This document shows, one piece after another, positions 1-6,232 of a DNA stretch of 10,814 nt. A program made the translations under genes and the position numbers. Each line of letters starts with the position of its first letter. The first letter of the stretch is position 1. The DNA is from DATKDU01 sp035512595 (GTDB lineage: Bacteria > Planctomycetota > Planctomycetia > Pirellulales > Pirellulaceae), in contig DATKDU010000408.1 in the NCBI GenBank assembly GCA_035512595.1, positions 1 to 10,814 on the forward strand. The letters are read 5' to 3'. Below the pieces are notes generated by a model that made no database searches, was not told the DNA's origin, and worked only from the letters and a program-made list of their open reading frames with translations.

Positions 1-21
1 TAGACCTGCCAACGGAATAGA

Positions 22-121
22 GACAGGAAAATGAACGACAGGAAAATGGGGAAAGAATGATTGGTCCAGAATGATTCAGGCCGTCGCCTTTTAACATCTT
101 CCTGTCGATCATCTTCCTGTC
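22..121. repeat. Palindromic repeat element with tandem 12-bp units in each arm
   Basis: The left arm (22-48) and right arm (95-121) are 27-bp inverted repeats with three mismatches. Each arm is itself a tandem pair of a 12-bp unit (GACAGGAAAATG on the left) separated by 3 nt, so the period is 15. Between the arms, AGAATGATT occurs twice (54-62 and 68-76). The element lies 8 bp beyond the stop codon of the minus-strand membrane gene. The structure suggests a miniature non-coding repeat of unknown mobility, or a folding RNA or terminator element. No target-site duplication or transposase was identified. Confidence 0.75.
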
Positions 122-129
122 TTCAGTAA

Positions 130-522
130 CTATTCTTCGTCGATCACCAGTGCCGCGGGCGCGCGGACCGACCGGCGGCGACGATAGCGGCGGATGGCCC
201 CTTCCCCTTCGCGGAAATAGTAGCCGCCGAGCAGCTTGTAGAAGAACAGGATCACAAACGCGCCGCCGGTGGCCACGCAGAAGCCGGCCGCGCTGATCGG
301 CGTGACGAGCGTTTTTCCTTGCGACAGATAGGAGAGTATGCCGCAGCCGATGACGGTTCCCCCGATGCCCATTGCCAGCGTGGCGATCGCACCGCCGGGG
401 TCCTTGCCGGGCATGATCGCCTTGGCCAATAGTCCCACCAGCGTGCCAAAGCCGACCCACTCCAGCACCTGGCGGGCGATCATTGCAAGCTGCGTCATCA
501 ACTGGGGATCGTCGGCAGGCAT
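130..522 (-). CDS. GlsB/YeaQ/YmgE-like (transglycosylase-associated) small membrane protein
   Basis: The product is 130 aa and is predicted to lie in the inner membrane. It carries the glycine-rich signature of the GlsB/YeaQ/YmgE family: LVGLLAKAIMPGKDPGG at about residues 28-44, followed by a glycine-rich membrane helix (about 45-66) and another hydrophobic helix (about 75-97). Family members are small stress-associated membrane proteins of unknown biochemistry; the name transglycosylase-associated does not show an enzymatic role. Most are about 80-90 aa, so this one is longer, with a hydrophilic N-terminus and a basic tail (RRYRRRRSVR) ending in acidic residues. The ATG at 520-522 is chosen because AGGAG lies 6 nt upstream of it (529-533). 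A longer reading frame continues upstream to 834, but it translates straight through a palindromic repeat. The gene stands alone, divergent from the VWA gene. Confidence 0.82.
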   Translation of the reverse strand: MPADDPQLMTQLAMIARQVLEWVGFGTLVGLLAKAIMPGKDPGGAIATLAMGIGGTVIGCGILSYLSQGKTLVTPISAAGFCVATGGAFVILFFYKLLGGYYFREGEGAIRRYRRRRSVRAPAALVIDEE

Positions 523-528
523 GAGTGA

Positions 529-533
529 CTCCT
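529..533 (-). promoter_or_regulatory. Shine-Dalgarno site that fixes the start of the GlsB-like gene
   Basis: Read on the minus strand this is AGGAG, 6 nt before the ATG at 522. It is the only strong ribosome-binding site in the long open frame and argues against the upstream start near 834. The palindromic element at 537-662 ends only 3 nt beyond this site, so the whole 5' leader consists of repeat DNA. Confidence 0.7.
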
Positions 534-536
534 GGC

Positions 537-662
537 GTAGCCGAATTGGGCTAAGGTGGCTGGGGCTGAGCTTGCGAAACCCCGGCCAGATTTGACGGGG
601 GGCCGTGGCGTCGCAAGCTCCGCCACAGCCACCGGCCCCCGAATTCTGGCGAATTCGGCTAC
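537..662. repeat. 126-bp palindromic (MITE-like) element with GTAGCCGAATT ends
   Basis: The ends are an 11-bp perfect inverted repeat, GTAGCCGAATT at 537-547 and its complement at 652-662. Inside is a second inverted repeat of 23 bp with two mismatches (555-577 against 611-633), leaving a GC-rich central loop of about 33 nt. The same terminal sequence begins the element at 2927, so the two share a terminal family. It occupies most of the left half of the 312-bp divergent gap. It has no coding capacity. Frames through it give low-complexity peptides (for example RILANSATAP) that I regard as spurious. Mobility is inferred from structure only. Confidence 0.8.
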
Positions 663-757
663 GGCACCGGTCTTGCTTATCGGCTGGCCGCGCCAACGAA
701 CTTCGGGCCGGTTGTGCGCAAGAGGCAAGTTGCGTCAGCCTCGTTTGCACCCGTTTG

Positions 758-786
758 TTGACGCCGCGCGAGCCGGAACCTAAAAT
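758..786 (+). promoter_or_regulatory. Probable sigma70-type promoter for the VWA-TPR pair
   Basis: TTGACG (758-763, 5/6 match to the -35 consensus) is separated by exactly 17 nt from TAAAAT (781-786, 5/6 match to the -10 consensus). Transcription would start near 793, giving a leader of about 42 nt to the ATG at 835 or about 18 nt to an alternative TTG at 811. The rest of 663-834 shows nothing else I can support. Planctomycete consensus preferences are assumed to resemble sigma70; this has not been tested. Confidence 0.55.
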
Positions 787-834
787 TCCAAAAGCGATCG
801 ACGTAATCCCTTGCCGGACAACGATTTGCCGCAC

Positions 835-1863
835 ATGCCTAGCCCCGCCAGCCCGACTGCCGCTGACCCCGCCGAGGCCGAGGCCACCGCGGCCTGGATG
901 CGACGCCGCGGCATTCCCGCCTGGCTGCTATCGCTCCTCTTGCACCTGTCGGTCTTCACCGTACTGGGGCTGGTGGTGCAAGTAACGCCTGGCGTTTTGC
1001 CAAACGCTGGGGACACGCTCCGCGGCGGCGAGATCGTGCTGGCAAGCAATGCGACCGGCAAGACGGGATACTTTTCCGATGCCGACGGCGGCGATTCGAG
1101 CCCGGCAGCGGCGACGAATGCAGACGCGACCGCGGAGGCCGCCGCTTCGCCGGTGTCGGCCGTTTCCGAGTTGCCGCCGACGGGAGGCCCGCAGCTTCCC
1201 GCCGCCAATGCGAATGATGCCGGCTCTGGTCTGCCCGGGGGTTTGGCTCCAGGCGCCGGTGAGCTGCTGGGCAGCAGCAAGGGAGGTCCGCGCGGCACGG
1301 GCGTCGGTCAGAAAGCGCAGACCGAAGTCTTCGGCGTTCAGGGGGAAGGGAGCAGCTTCCTCTACGTCTTCGACCGCTCCAGCAGCATGGGAGGCTTCGA
1401 AGGGCGGCCGCTGGCCAGCGCCAAGCGCGAGCTGATCGCCAGTCTGGAGAAACTTGATCAGGTTCGTCAGTTTCAGATCATCTTTTACAACCAGGAGCCG
1501 CGCCTGATGCAGCTCGGCGGCCAGCAGGGAAGAATGGTCTTTGCCAACGACGACGGCAAGCGGCAGGCGGCCGATTTCGTCGGCCGGATTACCGCCAGCG
1601 GCGGCACGCGGCACATGGAAGCGCTGACCATGGCCTTGAACCTGCGGCCCGATGCGATTTTTTTCCTCACCGATGCCGAGGAGCCGCAGCTTTCTCCCGG
1701 GGAGTTGGCGAAGATCCGGCGGCTGAACCACGGCACGAGCATCAACACGATCGAGTTCGGCGCGGGTACGCCGTCGGGGGCTGTCAACTTCCTCAAACGA
1801 CTGGCACGTGAAAACGGCGGCAATTACGGCTACGTCGATGTGACGCGCCTGCCGCGGATGTAA
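835..1863 (+). CDS. Membrane-anchored von Willebrand factor A (VWA) domain protein
   Basis: The product is 342 aa. A short cytoplasmic N-terminus with an arginine-rich patch (MRRR, residues 22-25) precedes one membrane helix (about 29-50, WLLSLLLHLSVFTVLGLVV). A low-complexity Ala/Gly/Ser/Pro linker (about 80-165) then leads to a C-terminal VWA domain (about 172-342). The metal-ion-dependent adhesion site is complete: DRSSS (D180, S182, S184), T258 in GGTRH and D280 in FLTDAEE. Such domains bind protein partners through a divalent metal. The topology puts this one outside the cytoplasmic membrane. The N-terminal anchor resembles TonB-like helices. The adjoining TPR gene, 35 bp downstream, is probably co-transcribed. 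No SD is obvious. ATG 835 was preferred over an in-frame TTG at 811, which would add 8 residues. The partner is unknown. Confidence 0.85.
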   Translation: MPSPASPTAADPAEAEATAAWMRRRGIPAWLLSLLLHLSVFTVLGLVVQVTPGVLPNAGDTLRGGEIVLASNATGKTGYFSDADGGDSSPAAATNADATAEAAASPVSAVSELPPTGGPQLPAANANDAGSGLPGGLAPGAGELLGSSKGGPRGTGVGQKAQTEVFGVQGEGSSFLYVFDRSSSMGGFEGRPLASAKRELIASLEKLDQVRQFQIIFYNQEPRLMQLGGQQGRMVFANDDGKRQAADFVGRITASGGTRHMEALTMALNLRPDAIFFLTDAEEPQLSPGELAKIRRLNHGTSINTIEFGAGTPSGAVNFLKRLARENGGNYGYVDVTRLPRM

Positions 1864-1898
1864 TGTGGCCCGCCGCTCCGCGGCAGGACAAGTGACCA

Positions 1899-2930
1899 AT
1901 GCACCTTCGCACCATCAGCACGCTTGCTTGGGGCCTGTTGCTGGTGTCAACGACTGCCGCCGCGCGCGCGCAGGATACGGTGGTCATTACCAGCGCCGAC
2001 GGAAAATCGCAGCTCACCCGCCAAGGCGAAATCGTGGACTACACGGGGACGGAGCTCAAGCTGAAGACGCTTTCCGGCCGCGAGGAGCCGATTGCCGCCG
2101 GTCGCGTCATCGAAATCAAGACCGATTGGATGGCCGATCACTTGCGTGGCCGCGACTTCAGCCGCACCGGCAAGCTCGAGGACGCGGTCAGCGCCTTTCA
2201 GCAGGCCAAGGAGCGGGAAAAACGCCCGTGGGCCCGCCGGCAGATCATGGCCGAGTTGGTCGAGTGCCATGCGGAACGGGGGCGGTTCGATCAGGCGGGT
2301 GATGAGTTCCTGCGAATCGCGGCCGAAGATCCCACCACACCGCACATGGCCGTGATACCCCTTCCCTGGCGGGCACTGCCTCCCGATGCCGCTTTGGAAG
2401 CGCGGGCCGGCACCTGGATGTCCGCCGGCGCGAAACTCCCCGCCGCAGCGGTGCTCGGCGCAAGCTGGCTCCTTTCGACCAGCCGCCGCGGCGAGGCAAT
2501 CGCGGCGTTGACGCAGCAGAGCCTGAAGCGCGCCGCGCCAGACGACCCGCGGCTTGCCATGCTGGCCGACATCCAGCTCTGGCGGACGAAAATCGTCACC
2601 GCCAAGGCCGAGGAAGTCGCTCGCTGGCAGGTCGCGATCGAAAAAATGCCACCGGAGGTTCAGGCCGTCGGCTGGTACGTGGTCGGCGACGCACGAGCGC
2701 GGTTGGGACAAGCCGAAGAAGCCTCTCTGGCGTACTTGCGAGTGCCCCTGATTCACGGCCGTCCGCGGGCGATGGCTGCTGATGCGCTCGTCGCGGCCGG
2801 CGAGCAATTGGAAAATCTTGGCCGCAGCGATCAGGCGGCCGGACTCTATCGCGAAGTGCTGGCCGATTACCCAACCTGTTCCGCGGCCAGCGAAGCCCAG
2901 ACGCGGCTGACGAAGCTACTAAGCAAGTAG
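1899..2930 (+). CDS. Exported tetratricopeptide-repeat protein
   Basis: The product is 343 aa. It begins with a signal peptide (hydrophobic core about 9-20, probable cleavage after ARA at residue 24). Residues about 28-76 look like a compact beta-rich N-terminal module (TSADGKSQLTRQGEIVDYTG, ending in IEIKTDW). Helical repeats follow. TPR-like units with the usual small-residue and Y/F pattern are clearest at about 85-145 (LEDAVSAFQQAKE, ERGRFDQAGDEFLRIAAEDP) and about 263-340 (RLGQAEEASLAYLRVP, NLGRSDQAAGLYREVLADYP). TPRs mediate protein-protein contacts. The gene lies directly after the VWA gene, so a periplasmic partnership is a reasonable inference. AGGA (1885-1888) lies 10 nt before the ATG. 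Its TAG stop is part of the left end of the palindromic element starting at 2927. The specific function is unknown. Confidence 0.85.
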   Translation: MHLRTISTLAWGLLLVSTTAAARAQDTVVITSADGKSQLTRQGEIVDYTGTELKLKTLSGREEPIAAGRVIEIKTDWMADHLRGRDFSRTGKLEDAVSAFQQAKEREKRPWARRQIMAELVECHAERGRFDQAGDEFLRIAAEDPTTPHMAVIPLPWRALPPDAALEARAGTWMSAGAKLPAAAVLGASWLLSTSRRGEAIAALTQQSLKRAAPDDPRLAMLADIQLWRTKIVTAKAEEVARWQVAIEKMPPEVQAVGWYVVGDARARLGQAEEASLAYLRVPLIHGRPRAMAADALVAAGEQLENLGRSDQAAGLYREVLADYPTCSAASEAQTRLTKLLSK

Positions 2931-3011
2931 CCGAATTCCTAAGAATTCGGATCGTGGCCATCCGAATGGCCTTGTTCCCACGCTCTGCGTGGGAACGAGG
3001 AATTTGGCTAC
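2927..3011. repeat. 85-bp multi-hairpin palindromic element between convergent genes
   Basis: The outer inverted repeat is GTAGCCGAATTCCT (2927-2940) against 2998-3011, matching at 13 of 14 positions. Inside are three hairpins: CCGAATTC/GAATTCGG (2931-2938 and 2943-2950), GGCCAT/ATGGCC (2956-2961 and 2966-2971), and a 13-bp stem with one mismatch (2971-2983 and 2987-2999) around GTTCCCACGC. The outer stem and the first hairpin exclude each other. The third hairpin is the widespread repeat whose translation reads PRSAWERG, known to me as a common spurious peptide. TAG in the left end is the stop of the TPR gene, and CTA in the right end is the stop of the minus-strand hydrolase. Lying between convergent genes, it could act as a two-way transcription terminator, although there is no U-tract. 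Confidence 0.85.
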
Positions 3012-3757
3012 ACGCTCGGCAGGCGCCGCCGCTCTTGATCGAGCCGCTCGACCAGGAACGTGATCGCCCGTTCGGCCATCCGGTTGTAGTAGTCAAACCC
3101 GTGGCCCCCGCCGCTCGTCTCCAGGTCGCACTCGTGCGGCACTCCGAGCGAATACAGCTTCATCCGCAGCCGGTCGGCACTTTCCCACCAGCGGAAATCC
3201 TCGGGGTCGCAGCAGAAAAATTGATGCCGCGGCCAGTTGAGCGGGTGGATGTGCAGCGTGGCCGAATCCTGGCGGGCCGCTTCGGGGTCGGGATACATCT
3301 GCGGGATCGTCTCGTCCCCTTCGTTGTACCGCTTGTAGTAGTCGATGGCCGGCGAGATGGCGGCAGCGACGGGAAAGATGTTGGGAAATCTGTAAGCAAA
3401 CCGGAGCGCCCCTTGGCCTCCCATGCTCGTGCCTAAGAGTCCGATCTGCGGCGGCTTCGCGCCCAGCCGCTGCTCGATGAACGGCAGGACGTTCTGGAGC
3501 ACGTGCTGCTGGGCCGTGATCTTTTCATTGAACTCGCGGCAGATCTTGTCGGTCCACCAGCTCCGCTGCGTATGCGGTGAGACGACCGCCAGACCGTGCT
3601 TGTCAAACTGCTCAACAAACGGCCCCTTGTCGTGCAGCCGGTTGAGATGGACGCCGTGAAGATAGAGCACGACGAACCCGTGCGGGTTCCTTTGGGGCGG
3701 CGTATACACGTCGCACACATGACCAGCAATCGGCTCTTCGGTCCAGGTTCCGGGCAT
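3008..3757 (-). CDS. Alpha/beta hydrolase, esterase D / S-formylglutathione hydrolase-like
   Basis: The product is 249 aa with no signal peptide, so probably cytoplasmic. It has an alpha/beta hydrolase core: the oxyanion-hole strand VVLYLHG (29-35), the nucleophile elbow GTSMGG with S111, a likely acid in CCDPEDF (D184 or D187) and H219 in GGGHGF. This arrangement and the FAYRFPNIFPVAAAISPAIDYY stretch (120-141) fit the esterase D group, which cleaves small ester or thioester substrates; the substrate here cannot be read from sequence. I see no formaldehyde-oxidation gene beside it, so a true S-formylglutathione hydrolase role is unsupported. Its TAG stop sits in the right end of the palindromic element. 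The N-terminus begins MPGTWTEEPI with only a weak SD, and the gene is divergent from the toxin-antitoxin unit. Confidence 0.8.
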   Translation of the reverse strand: MPGTWTEEPIAGHVCDVYTPPQRNPHGFVVLYLHGVHLNRLHDKGPFVEQFDKHGLAVVSPHTQRSWWTDKICREFNEKITAQQHVLQNVLPFIEQRLGAKPPQIGLLGTSMGGQGALRFAYRFPNIFPVAAAISPAIDYYKRYNEGDETIPQMYPDPEAARQDSATLHIHPLNWPRHQFFCCDPEDFRWWESADRLRMKLYSLGVPHECDLETSGGGHGFDYYNRMAERAITFLVERLDQERRRLPSV

Positions 3758-3784
3758 CTTTCAGCGGCGGGGGGGGCGGGTTAT

Positions 3785-3813
3785 TTGCCGGCGGATGATA
3801 GGTGCAGCATAAT
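3785..3813 (+). promoter_or_regulatory. Probable promoter of the toxin-antitoxin operon
   Basis: TTGCCG (3785-3790, 4/6) and CATAAT (3808-3813, 5/6) are spaced by 17 nt. The -10 box ends about 40 nt before the antitoxin ATG. A short imperfect palindrome (TGCCGC GAT GCGGGCA, about 3819-3834) lies at or just after the expected transcription start and could be an operator for autorepression, as is usual for type II toxin-antitoxin operons. That role is inferred. Confidence 0.5.
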
Positions 3814-3842
3814 AGGAATGCCGCGATGCGGGCACCCGTCGA

Positions 3843-3850
3843 AAGGAGGA
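3843..3850 (+). promoter_or_regulatory. Strong Shine-Dalgarno site that fixes the antitoxin start
   Basis: AAGGAGGA lies 3 nt before the ATG at 3854 and is among the strongest SD sequences in the window. It selects this ATG over an upstream in-frame start near 3596, which would run antisense through the neighbouring hydrolase gene. A strong site before the antitoxin, with the toxin translated from an overlapping start, fits the usual excess of antitoxin over toxin. Confidence 0.75.
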
Positions 3851-3853
3851 CCG

Positions 3854-4066
3854 ATGACGCCACTGAGTACAGACGCCCTGTTTGAAGCAGCGCTACAGCT
3901 TCCGGAGGAGCAACGCCTCGTCTTGGCAGCCCGCCTCTTGGACGCCGCCCCCAGCGATCTGACGATCGACGTGGACGATCCGCAGCTCATCGAGAAACTC
4001 GATCAACGCTTCGCCGACGATGCCGGCGACATTCCCTGGTCGGACTTGAATGCCGAAGGGCCATGA
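3854..4066 (+). CDS. Addiction-module antitoxin of a type II toxin-antitoxin system
   Basis: The product is 70 aa, acidic and likely cytoplasmic. Residues about 8-33 (LFEAALQLPEEQRLVLAARL followed by LDAAPS) match the helix at the start of the putative addiction-module component family (Unstab_antitox type). An acidic linker and the short tail IPWSDLNAEGP (about 60-70) are where such proteins typically contact the toxin. It would bind and neutralise the RelE/ParE-type product of the next gene, and the pair would repress its own promoter. The stop overlaps the toxin start as ATGA (4063-4066), indicating translational coupling. I see no separate classical DNA-binding domain, so the autorepression mechanism is uncertain. 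Confidence 0.85.
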   Translation: MTPLSTDALFEAALQLPEEQRLVLAARLLDAAPSDLTIDVDDPQLIEKLDQRFADDAGDIPWSDLNAEGP

Positions 4067-4359
4067 CCGAGGTCTATTTCCAGCGGGATGCGGCACGAGA
4101 ATACCGATCCGCGCGCAAGTGGTATGCTGCCCGCTCGCCTCGTGCGGCCGAGCTTTTTCGACTGGCGGTGGCGGCGGCTGTGGACCGCATTGCCGCCTCT
4201 GGCCAGTCACTTCCCGTTTTAGAAGGCGCCTATCATCGGGTCCGGGTCAAGCGATTCCCGTATCTGCTCATCTTCCGGCGCGGCATCACCGGCGAGTTTC
4301 GCGTCGTCGCTGTCGCCCACACCAGCCGCAGGCCCGGGTATTGGCGCGGACGTCACTAG
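4063..4359 (+). CDS. RelE/ParE-family toxin
   Basis: The product is 98 aa, of typical family length and basic. It shows the RelE/ParE fold pattern: an N-terminal strand and helix (VYFQRDAAREYRSARKWYAA, residues 4-23), a second helix (SPRAAELFRLAVAAAVDRIA), then the C-terminal sheet VLEGAYHRVRVKRFPYLLIF (52-71) and VVAVAHTSRRPGYWRGRH (81-98). The RFPY, AVAHTSRRPGYW pattern is typical of the plasmid-stabilisation-type toxins that accompany addiction-module antitoxins. RelE-like members cut mRNA on the ribosome and ParE-like members poison gyrase; sequence alone does not decide which applies here. It starts inside the antitoxin stop codon. The reading frame appears intact, so the module is probably functional. 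Confidence 0.88.
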   Translation: MTEVYFQRDAAREYRSARKWYAARSPRAAELFRLAVAAAVDRIAASGQSLPVLEGAYHRVRVKRFPYLLIFRRGITGEFRVVAVAHTSRRPGYWRGRH

Positions 4360-4439
4360 GCCTATCGCGCTCACCCCGGACGCAAAACTCGCTATGCTAC
4401 TGCCAACCATTTTCCACAGCCTAACGACCGGAACTGGAT

Positions 4440-4967
4440 GTGAAAATCCTCATCACTGCCGAGCAGATTCAGCAGTCGGTGGACAAGCTGGCGGCGGAGA
4501 TTTGCCTGAGGGAGCAGGGGCGGCCGCTGACCGTGATTGCCATCATGACCGGCAGCATCGTCTTTCTGGCCGATTTGATCCGCAAGCTCGATATGCCGCT
4601 GCGGGTCGGCGTGGTGCAAACGAGCAGCTACCAGGGGACGAAGCGGGGCCCTCTGCGGATCAACTCGGACATGATGCCGGACATTGCCGGCCGCGACGTG
4701 CTGCTGGTGGATGACATCTTCGACACGGGGCAGACGCTGTTTGAGGTGATTGCCGAGCTCGATCAGTTCGATCCGCGGTCGATCCGCTCGGCCGTGTTGC
4801 TGCTCAAAAAAGGAAAGCAGGAAGTGCCGCTGGTCCCCGATTACGTCGGCTTTACGATTCCCGACGAGTTCGTCGTCGGCTATGGCCTGGACTATCGTGA
4901 CGCCTACCGCAACCTCCCCTACCTGGCGGCACTCGAGCCTGGGGACATCGAGGGCAGCACGCCATGA
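4440..4967 (+). CDS. hpt: Hypoxanthine (guanine) phosphoribosyltransferase
   Basis: The product is 175 aa, close to the usual 175-185. It is a cytoplasmic purine-salvage enzyme that transfers phosphoribose from PRPP to hypoxanthine or guanine. Diagnostic motifs are IMTGSIVFLADL (35-46, pyrophosphate-binding loop), SSYQGTKRG (62-70, flexible loop) and the PRPP motif VLLVDDIFDTGQT (87-99) with its acidic pair. LLKK (121-124) and PDYVGFTIPDEFVVGYGLDY (133-152) form the purine pocket, and YRNLPYL is the characteristic C-terminus. The start is GTG at 4440, because the overlapping ATG at 4438 is followed at once by a stop. The SD is weak. Its end overlaps the glycosyltransferase start by ATGA. The 80-bp gap upstream shows no convincing promoter. 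Confidence 0.93.
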   Translation: MKILITAEQIQQSVDKLAAEICLREQGRPLTVIAIMTGSIVFLADLIRKLDMPLRVGVVQTSSYQGTKRGPLRINSDMMPDIAGRDVLLVDDIFDTGQTLFEVIAELDQFDPRSIRSAVLLLKKGKQEVPLVPDYVGFTIPDEFVVGYGLDYRDAYRNLPYLAALEPGDIEGSTP

Positions 4968-6130
4968 AGCGGCTGCGGCTGGCGCTGGTGACCCGTCGCT
5001 TCTGGCCGCTGGTGGGCGGGGCGGAGGTCGTGATGGCCAATCTGGCCGCCGAATTCCGCCGGCAAGGGCACGCCGCGACGATCGTCACCGCCCAGTGGGA
5101 GAAGCACTGGCCGCTCGAGCTGGTGCATCGCGAGATTCCCGTGGTGCGGTTGGCCCAACCCAAACTCCGCGGCTGGGGAACGCTGCGCTACATGTACGGC
5201 CTGTCGTCGTGGCTGACTTCGCAGCGGCCGAAGTTCGACGGCGTGCTGGTGTCGATGCTCAAGCACGACGCCTATGCCGCCATCGGTGCGCTTCGCGGCA
5301 GCGGAGTGCCGGTGATCGTGCGGGCGGAAGGGGGCGGCGCGGCGGGAGATTGCACGTGGCAGGCGACGGCGCGTTTCGGCATGCGCATCCGACGGCGGTG
5401 CTCGGAAGCCGATGCGATCGTGGCTCCCAGCGATGCGATCGGCGAGGAGCTGCTGGCGGCGGGCTACGATCCGGCCAAGATCCAGCGGATCGACAACGGC
5501 GTCCGTTTGCCGCCGCCGCGAGCGCCACGTCAGCGCGAAGCGGCCCGATCCGCGCTGGCGGAAGCGAACTGGGACCTCAAGTGCGAGCCCGATGCGCCGG
5601 TGGCGGTCTACACCGGGCGGCTGCACCCCGACAAAGGGCTCTTGGACCTGGTGCTAGCCTGGCCGGCAATCGCCAATCGCTGGCCCCACGCGCGGCTGTG
5701 GCTGATCGGCGAAGGGCCGCAGCGCGACGAGTTGTTCCAGTTGATCAGCGACCTGGGCTTTCGCTACCACATTTGCCTGCCGGGTTCGTTCGACGAGATC
5801 GACGACGTTTTGGCGGCGGCCGACCTGTTCGTGCTGCCGAGCTATTCGGAAGGGATGTCGATTTCGCTCCTGGAAGCGATGGCGGCCGGACTGCCGGTGG
5901 TCGCCACGGACATTCCCGGCAATCGGGCGCTGGTCCGGCACGAGCTGGAAGGGTTGCTCGTGCCGCCGCGCGCCGCGAGCAGCTTGTGGGCAGCGATCGG
6001 CCGGATCTTTGACTCCGCGGCATACGGAGTGCAGCTTGGTGCTGCGGGGCGAAAGCGAGTGGCCGAGAATTTCTCGCTGGAGAAAGCGGCCCGAGCGCAC
6101 TTGGAGTTGATTGCGTCGCTGACAAGATGA
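4964..6130 (+). CDS. Family 4 glycosyltransferase (GT-B fold)
   Basis: The product is 388 aa, typical for GT4, with no membrane segment. The N-terminal domain begins with RRFWPLVGGAEVVMANLA (11-28), the glycine-rich acceptor-side loop. The C-terminal domain contains VAVYTGRLHPDKGLLDLV (213-230, with R219 and K224 placed to bind donor phosphates), LWLIGEGPQRDEL, the loop region at 273-292, and the EX7E motif E296-GMSISLL-E304 followed by AMAAGLPVVATDIPGN. Retaining enzymes of this family move a sugar from a nucleotide donor onto a lipid, glycan or small molecule. The acceptor cannot be told here because there is no other polysaccharide gene nearby. It overlaps hpt by 4 nt and is probably translated from the same message, an unusual partner. 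Confidence 0.9.
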   Translation: MKRLRLALVTRRFWPLVGGAEVVMANLAAEFRRQGHAATIVTAQWEKHWPLELVHREIPVVRLAQPKLRGWGTLRYMYGLSSWLTSQRPKFDGVLVSMLKHDAYAAIGALRGSGVPVIVRAEGGGAAGDCTWQATARFGMRIRRRCSEADAIVAPSDAIGEELLAAGYDPAKIQRIDNGVRLPPPRAPRQREAARSALAEANWDLKCEPDAPVAVYTGRLHPDKGLLDLVLAWPAIANRWPHARLWLIGEGPQRDELFQLISDLGFRYHICLPGSFDEIDDVLAAADLFVLPSYSEGMSISLLEAMAAGLPVVATDIPGNRALVRHELEGLLVPPRAASSLWAAIGRIFDSAAYGVQLGAAGRKRVAENFSLEKAARAHLELIASLTR

Positions 6131-6158
6131 CGCGGCAATCAGTCCGACGGCAGGTCAC

Positions 6159-6232
6159 CCGCAGATTCGCCGATTACGGAGAGAAGATCAATTCACTTTG
6201 TTTCACTTCTGCGAAATCGGCGAAATCTGCGG
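6159..6232. repeat. Inverted repeat downstream of the glycosyltransferase gene
   Basis: CCGCAGATTCGCCGATT (6159-6175) is complementary to 6215-6232, with a single one-base bulge, around a loop of about 39 nt. It starts 28 bp after the glycosyltransferase stop and could end its transcript, but no U-tract follows. It resembles the CGCAGATT-type intergenic repeats common in environmental bacterial genomes. The remainder of the gap (6233-6350) shows no gene. A weak promoter-like pair (TTGTCC with TAAGCT, spacing 17, about 6261-6290) is too poor to call. Confidence 0.7.

Noticed and set aside
1..21. End of a gene entering from the left edge (TAG at 1-3)
   Set aside because: Too little sequence to tell a stop codon from chance.
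523..834. Upstream extension of the GlsB-like reading frame to 234 aa
   Set aside because: The added part translates a palindromic repeat and the divergent promoter region, while a good SD lies directly before the ATG at 522.
928..1899. 323-aa open frame on the minus strand opposite the VWA gene
   Set aside because: It lies antisense to a clear VWA gene with intact motifs. Long antisense frames are expected in GC-rich DNA, and its translation shows no recognisable domain.
1947..2807. 286-aa minus-strand frame opposite the TPR gene
   Set aside because: Antisense shadow of a gene with signal peptide and TPR pattern; no family features.
2971..2999. Rho-independent terminator between the convergent genes
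   Set aside because: A strong stem is present but no T-run follows on either strand, so it is listed as a repeat with a possible terminator role.
2954..3436. 160-aa plus-strand frame beginning in the repeat at 2927-3011
   Set aside because: It begins with the PRSAWERG repeat peptide and runs antisense to the hydrolase; no domain.
4750..6012. 420-aa frame overlapping hpt and the glycosyltransferase
   Set aside because: Arginine/alanine-rich shadow in another frame; the glycosyltransferase frame has full GT4 motifs.
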